Assembly (NCBI RefSeq): GCF_040802235.1
Contig: NC_133170.1
Coordinates: 6,959,001-7,023,000 of the forward strand
Length of the DNA: 64,000 nucleotides
Origin: Manis javanica
Taxonomy: Eukaryota > Chordata > Mammalia > Pholidota > Manidae
Direction of reading: 5' to 3'
Shown here: positions 11,301 through 24,200 of the stretch, in pieces
Layout of the letters: every line of letters begins with the position of its first letter
How positions within the stretch are numbered: position 1 is the stretch's first letter
The notes under the pieces: generated by a model
Told to the model about the DNA's origin: nothing
The model's input: the letters and a program-made list of their open reading frames with translations, nothing else
Database searches by the model: none
Position numbers and translations under genes: made by a program

Positions 11301-14300
11301 CTCAAAATGTACTATAAAGTTTCTTCTTTCCAATAAAAACTAGCTATTGCATTGGCTCCTTAAAAAACAAACAAACAAAATACAAAAAAACCAATATTGC
11401 TTGGTTAAAAAAAGAGGAAACAGAATAATACATTAAGAAAAGTTATCCAGAATTTGGAAGTAAAGCAAAAAGGTGACCATATGATCCTCATTGTCATACT
11501 AGGGTGTTGTTCCTCATGTAAGGGTCCATATTTCCCTTGAGAATCATATTTTCTAACACTTCTGGGACAAGGTATGGTCAGACTGGCAGTTGGCCAACAA
11601 ACTACTGGGTTGTAACAATGTAAGGAGTTTGATGCAGAATAGCAGTCGACTGTTTTACTTAATATACTGTTTAGTCCAGAGGAGGGGACTTCTCCATGAA
11701 GGAAACTGCTAGGTCTACATCCTTATGCAAGTGCCTTATCTCCTCACTAACCAGCACTTGGACCAGCGTTGCCTTGAGAATCCTTTGGATGGAGGATATG
11801 GTGAAGAGTTTTGAATAGAGGGACCGAGGAAAGAGAAAAATAAAAAATTACTCTAAAGTTTTCAACTTCATTGGCTGGGAGAATGGTGATTTCATTTGAT
11901 AATTACGGAGGAGTGTCTTATGAGGAAAATCAATCAGAATGTCCAGTAGAAGTAGCAAACAAGGCAGTTAGAAATGCACATTTTAACATGAAAGAGAGAT
12001 CAAGAATTGGGACTAAGATTAGGAGTAAACTACTTATAGATGATAAATGAAGCCATGGTTAAGTTTAAGAGAAAGGATAGAGAAGAAAACAAGGCCAAGG
12101 ACCAAATTTTATCCAACGTTAAATTAGGAGCAGGCCATTTTGCCAAAAGTCATTTCTTAATTCTTAATTAGACTGATTCACTATATAACTGATTGACTAC
12201 AAATTAGTAAGTTGTTTCTTTCAACTATAAAGTTTAGAGCCATTCATACTGGATGAATATGAATTGCCCCCAAACATACCTTCATTTTTTTTATAGCTTT
12301 TGAAGATTTTATTAAACTTTAGATGAACATTTTTCATTTTTTGTGAAAACAGACCACCTGTGTCAACTCTTGGGATTGAGAACTAAAATCACTTATGTCA
12401 CTGTAACTTTTTGCTCCTGGGAATTTTTGCAATTTATTAAAATGAACATTTGATTACTAGAACAAACATTTCTGGTTGTGAGAGCAGACATTATTTTTAT
12501 CAGGATCAACTGTTCATCACAGCTTGTTGTGAGACCCCGTGTCCATCAGTCTTAAACGGTTATGTCACAGATTTTGCCTAACCCTAACCCGTTCCCCATC
12601 TTGGAGGAAGAGAACCCTCATAAATTACTTGGATTACATCCCCAAATCCCGAGTCTACTCTGCCCTAGTTTTCCCCTATTGAACCACTACCAAAACTGTT
12701 AATCCCTTGCTGTGGTAAATTTAATAAATTTGCTTTGTTTGATCAACGGGCTTTTGGACAATAGTTTTTGTGAGCCATTTTTAATAGTTCTCGTTGCAGC
12801 ATTTTACAAAAATTTAATTTGTTTCTGTCCCAGCTGCCTGATGTTGCTGCTGGAGGGAACTAGAGCAGAAAGAGGAAACCATTCAGTGTAGGGAATACAC
12901 AGCAGAACCTCTACAGCTGAGCTCAGAGAAGAGGATACTTAAGGGCCAAGATGAGAAAGACTGGGAGGAAGATGGTGTGGGGAGAAGAAAAGTGGTATTA
13001 TGAAAAAACATTTAAAATATAGCTGAAATCTGCATAAAGAAAAATGAGTGGCTGTCAGTGAGGAATTTGATTTTACCTTCTTACAAGCTACTACATTTTT
13101 TAGCCTAGTCTCGTTTCAGACACTGGTAGAAGACCACAGGCTCTTAGGTCAGAGACACAAAGGACTTTATTATTTATTATATAACAAGCAGCATGAACAT
13201 TAGTTCCTTTACATTCACTTCCCCCTAACCTGCAGGACACACAGCAGGAACACCAAAGGGCCCAGATGGATGCCCACATAAGCAGTGAGTTGTTATAAGG
13301 GAGAAACACTGAATTTGGGGACTCTGCCATTTTATAGCAAGCAGTAAGTAATGCCTTTGTCTTGGAGACATTACTTTATCCCAGTGTTCTTCATTGTAAA
13401 CACAACCCTGAGAATGGCTCAATAAAGAATTATCAGGGTTGTGTATTCTTGTCATTCCCAGCAAGACCAGCAGGACCATGAAAAACTCTAGAGGACTGCC
13501 TTCACCAACATTCCACCCTTGGTTCTACCACTTTGGCTTCTGACAAATTACCACATGAGTATGACACTCCTTCAGCCTCAATGATTAATTTATTCCAAGA
13601 GGCTAAGAAAAAATGTATTTAATTTCTGTCATACAGCATTTAAACAAGGTTATTACTAGTGCTCTAAGCAGCAGGACGAGGCCAACCTGCACTGCTGACC
13701 TCAACTATGCATACATTCTGGTAATGGGAGTACCAGAATGAAAGGAAAATGGAGCAGAGCAAGTTATTTTAAAGAAAAAATCAGCTAAAAGCCAGATTTA
13801 ATGAGGAACATTAATCTATACATCAGTGGATTAAAACTCAATGAATTAAAATTAACTCAATGAATTTAGAGAATTATAAACATAACCAAACATACAGAAA
13901 CAGTAAAAATACTTAAGTAAAAGACTAAAAGAAAATCTTTAAAGCAGCAAGAGAAAAATTACTCTTGTATAAAGGAACCCCAATAAAATTAACAATGGAC
14001 TTCTCACCAGAAACAGAGACAGTAGGAGGACATGTCAAAGCACTGAAAGAAAAACTCAAGAATCCTAGCAAAACCCAAGTTAAAAATAGGAAAAGGTTCT
14101 GAAAAGATAGTTGTATAAAGATACACAAATGGCCACCAAGCACATGCAAGGTGCTCAACATTACTAGCCATTAGTGAAATCAAAACCATAATGAGATACT
14201 ACTTGACAGTCTCAAGGACAAGTATAATCCAAGACAGATTATGTCACTTGCTGACAAGGTGTTGAGAAATTGGAACCTTCATATACTGCTAGTGGGTATA

Positions 14301-17300
14301 TAAAATGCAACCACTTTGGAATACAATGTGGCAGTTCCTCTAGGGTTATACGTAGATTTGCCATATGACCCAACAGTTATGTGACCCAGCAATTGGGTCC
14401 CCAACAGAAATGAAAACATATGTCCCAAGAATTATACACAAATGTTTATAGCAGCATTACCCTTAATAGCTAAAAGGTGGAAACAACTCAAATGTCCATA
14501 AACTGATGTATGAGTAAACAAAATATGGTACATCCGTACAATGGAATAAAAGTAATTAAGTACCCATACATGTTACCATATGGATGAACTTGAATACATT
14601 ATGCTAAGTGAAAGAAGCCAGTAACAAAAGACCACATATTATGTGATTCCATTTATATGAATGTACAGCATAGGCTAATCTAGGGAGAGTAGATAGGTGG
14701 TTCCCTAAGCTGTGGGAGATAGGAAGGATTGGCAGGGGACTGCAAATGGGTGTTAAGATTTCTTTTTAGAATAATGAGAATGTTCTGAAATTAGTGTTGG
14801 ATGCACAACTCTGGATACACTAAAAACCACTAATGTTATATCGATTATGTCTTAATAAAGCAGTTACCAAAAATAATTGGGTTTAGTGAAGCTTTTCACT
14901 TTTAGAATAAGTGATAGGAATTTCTGTTGATGGAGTATCTGATTTCAATACCATAACAGAGTAGAAGAGAATGAGAACAAGGAGAATCCATACTTGTTAC
15001 CCCTCTCATCCCTTATAGTCAATGTCAGTATGAGTTACTTAAAATGTATGAACACCTAAATGATACACAGTTGTAGAAAATGGGAGTGTTAGCCATGGAG
15101 ATGTACCACCCAGATCACCCTTCAGGGAAGTACTGGCTGCCCACCTGTGGGGAGAGGGGTTGGCAGATAGCTTCCATTACTCAGCTTTTTCAGAATCTGT
15201 CTCTGCTGCAAGTCACCTAGCTTGAGGTCACACCCTTCCCTGAGCAGCCTATATCCAGTGGCAAGAATTATGAAGTCCCAGCCAAAAGCAGAATTCCTGT
15301 TGAAAAACTGGTATGTCATGCCTTTATTATGCAGTTGTATGGTTTGAATTTAACTGTGAATATGTTGCAGAGTCTAAGAGATGAATAAATGACATTATGT
15401 TTTGGAATTTGTCATTATGGTATGTGCTGTGGTCTGAATGTTCTTGTACCCCCCAAATTCATATTTTGAAATCCTAAACCCTAAAAGTGATGGTATTAGT
15501 AGGTAGGGCCTTTGGGGGTGTTCAGATCATGAGAGTGAAGCCCTCATGAATAGGATTAATGCCTTTATAAAAGAGGGTCCAGAGAAATGCCTAGCCCCTT
15601 CCACCATGTGAGGACAAACAGAGAAGGACCAGCCGCGAACCTGGAAGAGGGCCCTTACCCAGCTGCTGGCACCCTGATACCAGACTCCCATCATCCAGAG
15701 CTGTGAGAAATTTCTGATGCTTATAAGTACCCAATCTGTGGTATTTTGTAACTGTAGACCATCCGGATAAACACAGAGTCCTTAAGCAGAGGAAAACTCA
15801 ACCTTCACTACAAGGATACCTTCAGGAACAGAGGCCTGTTGTACTACTTGTACAAGAGAGGAGCTAACAGGGTCAAAACTTACAAAGCAGGTTAAGGACA
15901 AAAACAGCATGAAAGAGACTCAACAGAGAATAGGAGAATTTCCACTTTTAGGAACTACAGATAATAGAACAATTTGAAGGTCTTTTAAAACAAATGTATT
16001 GGAAATGTTAAAAGACTAACAAGTTATCCTTAAGGGACAAATACAAATAAAATAATGGATTTTTTAAAAATTAGAAGCCCTAGGAAATAAAAGTGTAGTC
16101 ATTTAAATAATAATTAAATCCCCTTGCTTGTTTCATAATGGATAACACACTGGACTACCTCCTGTCTAAAATAAGACCTGTTGGTCCCCATCCCTGATAC
16201 TTACAGTTAGCTGAGTCTGGACCCTGGGGGCACTGTTGAGGTCACTATGCAGGTTGGCATTATCCTGCCAATTGGGTTACTATTCATAGTAACCTTAATT
16301 AAATGCTTTAAGAGATGGATAGATTCGGTTTCAGCTTCTGTTGTTCAAATTAATTAAAGTAACTGACAGAGCAGCCGGCTTATATTAGAGTTTAGCCAGG
16401 AACATATTGGAGTGGATGTTGGGAGAGGCGATCTGCCATGAACCATGAATATAAGGCCTAAATTACTCTTTACCTAGACCATTTCTCAAGGTTGCATTTG
16501 CAGCAAGTACTGTCTTCTTCCAAGAAAAGAGGTTTCCTTCAGTTTGCTATAAAAGTTGTGAATCCCTGAAGCTCAGTGTTCCTGTCCTGTTATACAACCC
16601 GCTGTGTAGACAATCACCCATCTGATTACACCACAGGACTTAGAGGGCATGGGGGACGAAGCTCCGCCTGCTCCTCTAGTCGTGAGTGACAGAGTCCTTT
16701 TGCTTTGACCCATGAATCTCACGTCTTCTGCCCGCTCCCATGAAATGGCAAAAGGCTAACTTCTAAGCTTGTATGTAGGCTAAACTCTCAGACGTGGCAC
16801 GGGTTTTGGCAATTGGAAAAAATCATTTCCAGGTGGTTTTTAAGTCAAAAAGTGAAAGTATAGGAGAATATCTTCATGAGCTTAGGACAGTAAAAGAGTT
16901 CAGAAAGGGGATACCCAAAAAAATTCCTGCCATAAAAAAAACACAGATATATTGGACTGCATTGGAATTTACCTCTCTTCAGCACAAAACGTGATTAAGA
17001 GAATGAAAAGGCAGTCCACAGAATGGGAGGATATATTTGCAACATATATAACCACTAGAAGGCTCACGTCTAGAATATAAGAGGAACCCCTACAAATCAC
17101 TAAGTAAAACAGTCAACCCAAAAGAAAACTGGGCAAGATACTTGAGTAGGTACTCCGCAAGAGACTATCCACATGGACAATAAAGAAATGACAATATGCT
17201 CAGTTAATCAATAATCAGGGGTTGTAATAAAGTCACATTGATTTCTATTATATACTCAATAAATTGGCTAAAATTAAAAAGACTGACAGTGTCAAGTATT

Positions 17301-20300
17301 AGCAAGGATATGGATTCCATTAATGCTCAGTGACTGATGGTAGGATTGTCAGTCACTACAACTGCTCTGGAAAACTATTTGGCATTAAGCTAAACATTAG
17401 CATTCCCCATGAGCCATCAGTTCCCCTCCTAGATGTACACACAACTGAAACACAAGCACAGGGGCACCAAAAGACATGTCTGGGAGTATTCATATTAATA
17501 TTATTTGTAATAGCAAAAAATTATAAGCCACCCAACTATACATCAGCAGTTGTTAACTAAATTACTTGAACAATAGAATATTGTGCAGCAGTGAAAATGG
17601 GTATAAATGAACTGAAAATGAAAATGAGTTCAACTATAGCTATCTGAAACAATGCAGATGAATCTCAAAAACATTAACAAAAGAAGCCAAAGCAATATTA
17701 AAACCAGACTAAATTCTGAAGTGAAAAACATTAATATGGATAGAGAAAGGCATTACTTAATGATAAAAAAATATTCCACAAGAGGATGTAATGGTCATGA
17801 ATTTGCAACACCATAGAAAGACTGTCAAAATTACAAGGACAACTGACAAATTCAGTCATGGTAGGAAACAGAACATTACATTTTATAAATACAAAAGCAA
17901 TACTATATATGTTATTTATGGATATATACTTTTTAGCATTAAAATATAAAATCATGGACAGAAACTATTTTAAAACTTCATGGTAGTATTTGCCTCTGCA
18001 AAGGGATATAAAGACAATAAACCTGAGTAGGTGTACGAAGGAGGCTTTAATTTTATCTGAAATATTTTATGTCTTAAGAAAGGTACCTGACACGATATGA
18101 TAAAACAGTAAGTTCCAAAATTCTAGTTTTTGTGCACCTGGGTTTTAGATCATCCTATTTTTCTGTATTTTTAAAAATATTCATCATAAAACAGCAATGC
18201 CTATAAAGTAGCAAAAACTAGTAGAAATGAAAGAATTGAAATCTCAGTGCTAACTGTGTCTTAGGGATTAGAAAGACTGACCTAGAAGAAAATGCAGAGG
18301 AAGAATATCTCGTCCATAACTGAGCAAAGACCAGGCTTTTGAATCCTCCCAAGCTTAAGTCGTAAATATTAATATAAAATGTACCCTGTTGCTGAAAGGA
18401 CTACTAACGAACAGCATGAAACCTTAGGAATCGGTATTGGCACAGTGTCATTTATATTGTGTTTGTGTTTGTATTTCAGATGCCTTTGGTGCTTCATGAA
18501 GAATATTTCCAGATACATCGCTGACATTAAACCTTTACCTCCCAACATAAAAGACAGACTAATTAAAATAATGAGCGTGCAAGGCCAGATAACAGATGCA
18601 AATATAAGTGAGGTAAGAGTATGTACAACTGTAAAACAAGCATATTATATTTTACTGTTTAGATATGGTTTCAGATTTTGGAGCAATGATATGTATTAGG
18701 CTTTGTAATAATTTTAAAATAAAATGAAGCATTGGGGTTCTTTTTCCTCCAGGAAGCCAACATGTTCATGTGTTAATAGTTCCCTAAAAAGATTTCTGCC
18801 ACTAGCCTTTTAGTCACTTCCCCTGTCTTCACATACCACACCCTTGAGCTCCATGTTTTCAAAAAATTTTCAACTTTGTGATCAATTATAAACCAGTAAA
18901 GCTAGAAAAAATAAAAATGTAGAGTGAATAAACAAATGGCAAAAAAAGGCCCACAGTAAGAAATATGTTACACTGTGACTCTATACACAAACCACACTTA
19001 TGTGTAATAATACTATGTACAATACACTTGGATGTTCTCTATTTTTTTATGCCTTACTTCATTTTTAAAATGTTGGTCACGGCCCACTAAGATTTTAGCC
19101 ATCCGTGGATATAAATCAGCAGTTAAAAAATCACTCTCTGAACTGCCCTCGTTCTTCTGGCCATGTCGCCCCTGCTAACGTAATTTCACACCCCTTCCCT
19201 GCAACAAAGCTGCGTGCCTATTCCGTAAGGCGGAATCAGGGCCTCCAACCTGAATTACAACCCTAGCTTTGCCACTGACACGCGCTTCATTTCTCATGAC
19301 TGTAGAATGGGTTTGCAGCCACTGTCACTGTCTGCAGAGACTCCGATCTTTTACAGAGACTCCAGTTCTAACTCCTGCTTGCTGGCGGTACCGCCCATTC
19401 TGCCCGAAGCCTGTGATCTAAAGGGAGTGGACTCCGTTGCCAGCGCTGCCGCTGTGACTATCCCAGGGGCTTCACACTGTCATTGTGCTCCACTGTCTCC
19501 GTAGAGCATCTTCTCCACTAACCTGCTGTACCTTTAATGCTTTATTTTCTTCGTGGTAGCTTGCATTTGAACCTAGGCATGTTAGTCATACAGTCTGCTT
19601 GGCTATGTGGACGCAGAATAATAGCTCCAGATCCTTATCTTTGGTTCTGTGGATGTGTGTGATGTGTGTGTGGTCCACATGCGTGTCGCTAGCCCGGGTG
19701 AGATGGGAGTGACCAGAAGACACAGACAACACCACAAAGACAGACAGACAATGGCTGCAGCGGCCCCGACGGGGCACAGCTCCTTTATTTTTATACTGCC
19801 TTTCTCGGACCTCAGCCAAATGCTATTCGTATCTTTCTCTACTCAGGGGGAACAGGCCAGAACATCTTGCTGATTTCTTAGGATCTGCCCAGTAAGCAGG
19901 GGCGGTGTTTTCACATGTCCCCAAGGTCTCCCTGTTTTCAGTGTGAGGCCTCTTGGCTTGTTTTCGAGGACAAGATATGTTTTTGTGGGCAGATAACTTC
20001 CAAGGACGGCACCGGTTGTTCTCAAGCTGGCGCTTCCTTACTCTGCGTTCAGACGTGGGGGATGACGGAGGCCGTCCCTACACCACAGATGCAACACGAC
20101 ACTATGGAAAACTGGCGATTTTCCTCTGCTTCCTCACCACCTCACTCTGTTCTATCCTTTTAGCCTATATTACAGTGACTTAAATTTTTTTGTGTGGAAG
20201 TCCTTAATATTTTTTTAAACCTGATTCTACCTGAATAGAAAAGGTCCAAGCAGATGAATGATACAGAAGAGACAAAAGTATGATTTTCCTTAAACTCTCC

Positions 20301-21261
20301 CTCCAGTCCTCATCCTTACAACAGTCCTGCTTATAAAATTATTCCAAAAGCCAGATCTAACATCTGTTGTGAAGTTGCACATATCTCTGTTTAGCTGTTT
20401 TTGAAGTAATTCCTAAATCTTGTTACAATCTCTGAATGGAGAAGGCCTTTTAAACATGACACCACAGTCAGAGACCAAAAAGAAAAAGATTGATGGATTT
20501 GATTACATAACAATATGAACATTGTTATGGCAAGAATTAAAAAAAGAAACAAAGTCAAGTAACAAACTAGAAAAAAGTCTTTGCAATATGTATGAGATTA
20601 TCTGGGTTTGTTATCTTGCAAATTTAAAGAATCCCTACAAACCAATAAAAAAATCAAAACAAATACTAGAACAGAGTAATCAAGAATACTCAAAGGAAAA
20701 ACATATAAATCACCAGTAACATACAAAAGGATATTTAACCTCATTAGTAATAAAAATCACAGTTTGTCTTTCAGCTTAGCAGAGACTTAAAAAATAATGA
20801 TACCCAGTGTTGGTAATAATGTGGGAAACTGTCGCTTTTATCATGTTGGTGAGAGTGTAAGTTGATAAAAAAAAAAAAACTTTTTAGGAGGACAGTTTGG
20901 CATTGACTATCCAAAGTCCTACAGATTTGCTTACCACTGACTCAACAATTTTAATTTCTGGTATTTTTTTCCCCAGTGTTATTGACATATAATTGACAAT
21001 ATGACATCGTGTAAGTTTAAAGTGTACAACACATGATGATTTGATGCACTTACAGATTGGAAAATGGTTACCACAATAGGGCTAGTTAACATCTCCATCA
21101 CCTCACATAATTACCACTTACTCTGGTCTTAATCTTGAGGAGGTAATAATCAGGAAAGCACACAAGTATGCTCATCATAATACCACTTATAATAATAAAA
21201 ACAGCTGACAGCTATATATAGGCATCTTTATTTCTCACAAAATGGTTTTAATGAAGATAGT

Positions 21262-21298
<37 letters not shown>

Positions 21299-24200
21299 CT
21301 TGAGCACTCTCATAGAGTTCAAACTCAAACAGCAGTCTGCCTCTAGAGTACCTGTTCCTATCACTATACTATACCGCCTCCTAAATCAGCCTAAATGTGC
21401 AATTTAAGTATTTGCCAGTATAGGATTCATTTCATAAAATATGGTATATGCATAAAATGGAATAGCATGCAACCACAATAAATTATTTTACTCATCTTAC
21501 AAATATATATTCTGATCCCTTTTTTCTTCAAAATCTTTTTTAAAAACTCAAAAAACATCAAAATTAGTGTTATGTTTTTTCTGGGTATTGGTATTGGCTA
21601 ATTTTAGTTACAGTGTTTAAAAGCATGGCCCTCAGAGTAAGACCTGGTTTCCAATTCTAACTGTTCCTTTTTTGGCTGTGTTCTTTGTGTTGTTACTTAA
21701 GCTCTGGGTGCCTCAATTCCCTCACTTGTAAAATGGCAACCAGTCTTTCAGGTGGGGGTGGTGGTGGTGGTGGTGGTGGTGTGTGTGTGTGTGTGTGAAT
21801 ATTTAAATGACATAATGTATATAACACATTCCGTACTGTTCCTGGTAAGTGCCCAATAAACATAGTTATTACCACTTTTATAATTTTTATATTGCCTGAA
21901 TATGTTACAATAATAATACTTTATTTTTATATTCAGAAAAATAAAGCCATTTCTATTTTGGAAAAAAATTAAGTAAAAGAAAAGAAAAATACCCAAGGCA
22001 GAGATCTCACAATGCTTTGAAACTAATCTGATACTTGTTGTCCTCAGGTAACTATTAAATAATACTGGTTTTGTCTGTGCTATAATAGTCAGGAGCCTAC
22101 TGGCAGAGGGCAAGCATCACCTGCCACACTGGTTCTGCTTCTCAGGTCTAATGGGTCCTCACTTCCTACCAGCCATTCAGCAATGCTGTGCGTCCCAGTA
22201 GGTCTTCTGGAGCCCTAGAAGCTGCACCTCCAACTGGAAGTAGGCTCACTTATGTATCTCTCTCCACACAGATATGTTTCTGTATTCTTTACCATTTGTC
22301 TGTTATGACTACCAAAACACGGAATGTGGAATAAACATTTATATTTATAGGAAAAATTACTTTTTCAAAATCATGCATTTATTACAGATTTTACACCCTG
22401 AAGTCCAAACTCTAGATCTACGCAGCTGTGATATTTCAGACACTGCTCTCCTGCACCTGTGTAACTGCAGAAGACTGAAGAAATTAAATTTAAGTTCCTC
22501 AAAAGAAAATAGAATGTCCATAACTTCAAAAGGTATGTATTAACATTGAGCAAATTGGTAGATTACTATTCACCATCTGGTCATTTTGGAGCAAAGAAGG
22601 GGAAGATATGTCAAAGAGAACATGAAGATGTGAAATAAATAGAAACTCTATCAACAGAAATATTTAAAGTAAGATAAAGAATTCAAATTAAAATAATATT
22701 TACCAACAAAAATATGTAAAGTAAGATAAAGAATCCAGATTAGAATTCATGTTTATAACCAGTGCTGAAAGTGAAGAAATACACAAAGTCACTACACTGT
22801 GTTTTAAACATATTTGAAATAAACATGGGTGGATACCTCTATATTTTGATATTTTACCTGGTATGGAACAAGAAATGACCAGTTCATACTTTGTTAAGGC
22901 TTTCCTGGTGTAATATTACAAGAGAAAGTTAAATAACTATCAGATTAAACCTACCAGGCACTTTCCTATCAGTCTGTAAAATACATTTTTTATGCAGAAG
23001 ACTTTCAGCCAGAAGACTGCATTTTTCAGTATCACTATTATATGAATTAGTGAACTTTTACCATTTTTTTTCAATATAGGGTTTTTATCTTTTTCTCAAT
23101 GTAAGAAAGAGGGACTTATTTGGCTGACTAGGTTTCCAGAAAATTTTGTGGGTAATGGCTATATTTTGTAACCATCTTGGTTAGCAAGTTAGGCTATTCA
23201 TAATGCAAAGAAGCATATGTTTTTAAATATTTACACAAATAATGACTTACTAAAAAGAACTCATGCTGGATATTGATAAATGAAAGCTCTTCCTTAAGAT
23301 ATGAAAAACAATAAAAATGACCTGCACATGAACCTACCACCTTCCCTTTTGTAGAGTTTGCCCAGGGGGTATCTTTTTTTTTTTTAACATTTATATAAGC
23401 TTTTTTTTTTTTAATTAATTTTTTTATTAAGGTATCAATGATATATACTCCTATGAAGGTTTCACATGAAAAACAATGTGGTTACTACGTTTACCCATAT
23501 TATTGAGTCCCCCCATACCGACTGCAGTCACTGTCTATCAGTGTAGTAAGATGCCACAGAGTCACTACTTGTCTTCTCTGTGCTACACTGTCTTCCCCAT
23601 GATCCCCCCATGTGTGCCAATCATAATACCCCTCAATCCCCTTCTCCCTCCCTCCCCACCCACCCTTCCCCACCCCTCCCCTTTGGTAACTGCTAGTCCC
23701 TTCTTGGAGTCTGTGAGTCTGCTACTGTTTTATTCCTTCAGTTTTGCTTTGTTGTTATACTCCACAAATGAGGGGAAATCATTTGGTACTTGTCCTTCTC
23801 CATCTGGCTTATTTCACTGAGCATAATGTCCTCCAGCTCCATCCATGTTGTTGCAAATGGTAGGATTTGTTTTCTTATGACTGAATAATATTCCATTGTG
23901 TATATGTACCACATCTTCTTTATCCATTCATCTACTGATGGACACTTAGATTGCTTCCATATCTTAGCTATTGTAAAAAGGCTGCGATAAATATAGGGGT
24001 CTATATGTCTTTTTGAATCTGATAACTTGTATTCTTTGGGTAAATTCCTAGGAGTGGGATTCCTGGGTCAAATGGTTTTCTGTTTTGAGTTTTTTGAGGA
24101 ACCTCCGTACTGCTTTCCACAATGGTTGAACTAATTTACATTCCCACCAGCAGTGTAGGAGGGTTCCCCTTTCTCCACAACCTCACCAGCATTTGTTGTT

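Noticed and set aside
12577-12590. CCTAACCCTAACCC resembling telomere repeats
   Set aside because: Only about two units, with no array; chance within an AT-rich, LTR-like sequence.
22274-22543. Open frame that extends AMN1 exon 3 upstream (about 89 codons)
   Set aside because: The part before 22388 is intron read-through. A good acceptor (TTATTACAG) and AMN1 similarity start exactly at 22388.
23476-23820. 114-codon frame rich in Pro/Leu
   Set aside because: It is the antisense of an L1 3' UTR/ORF2 end. The same frame recurs in the L1 copy at 35.7 kb.
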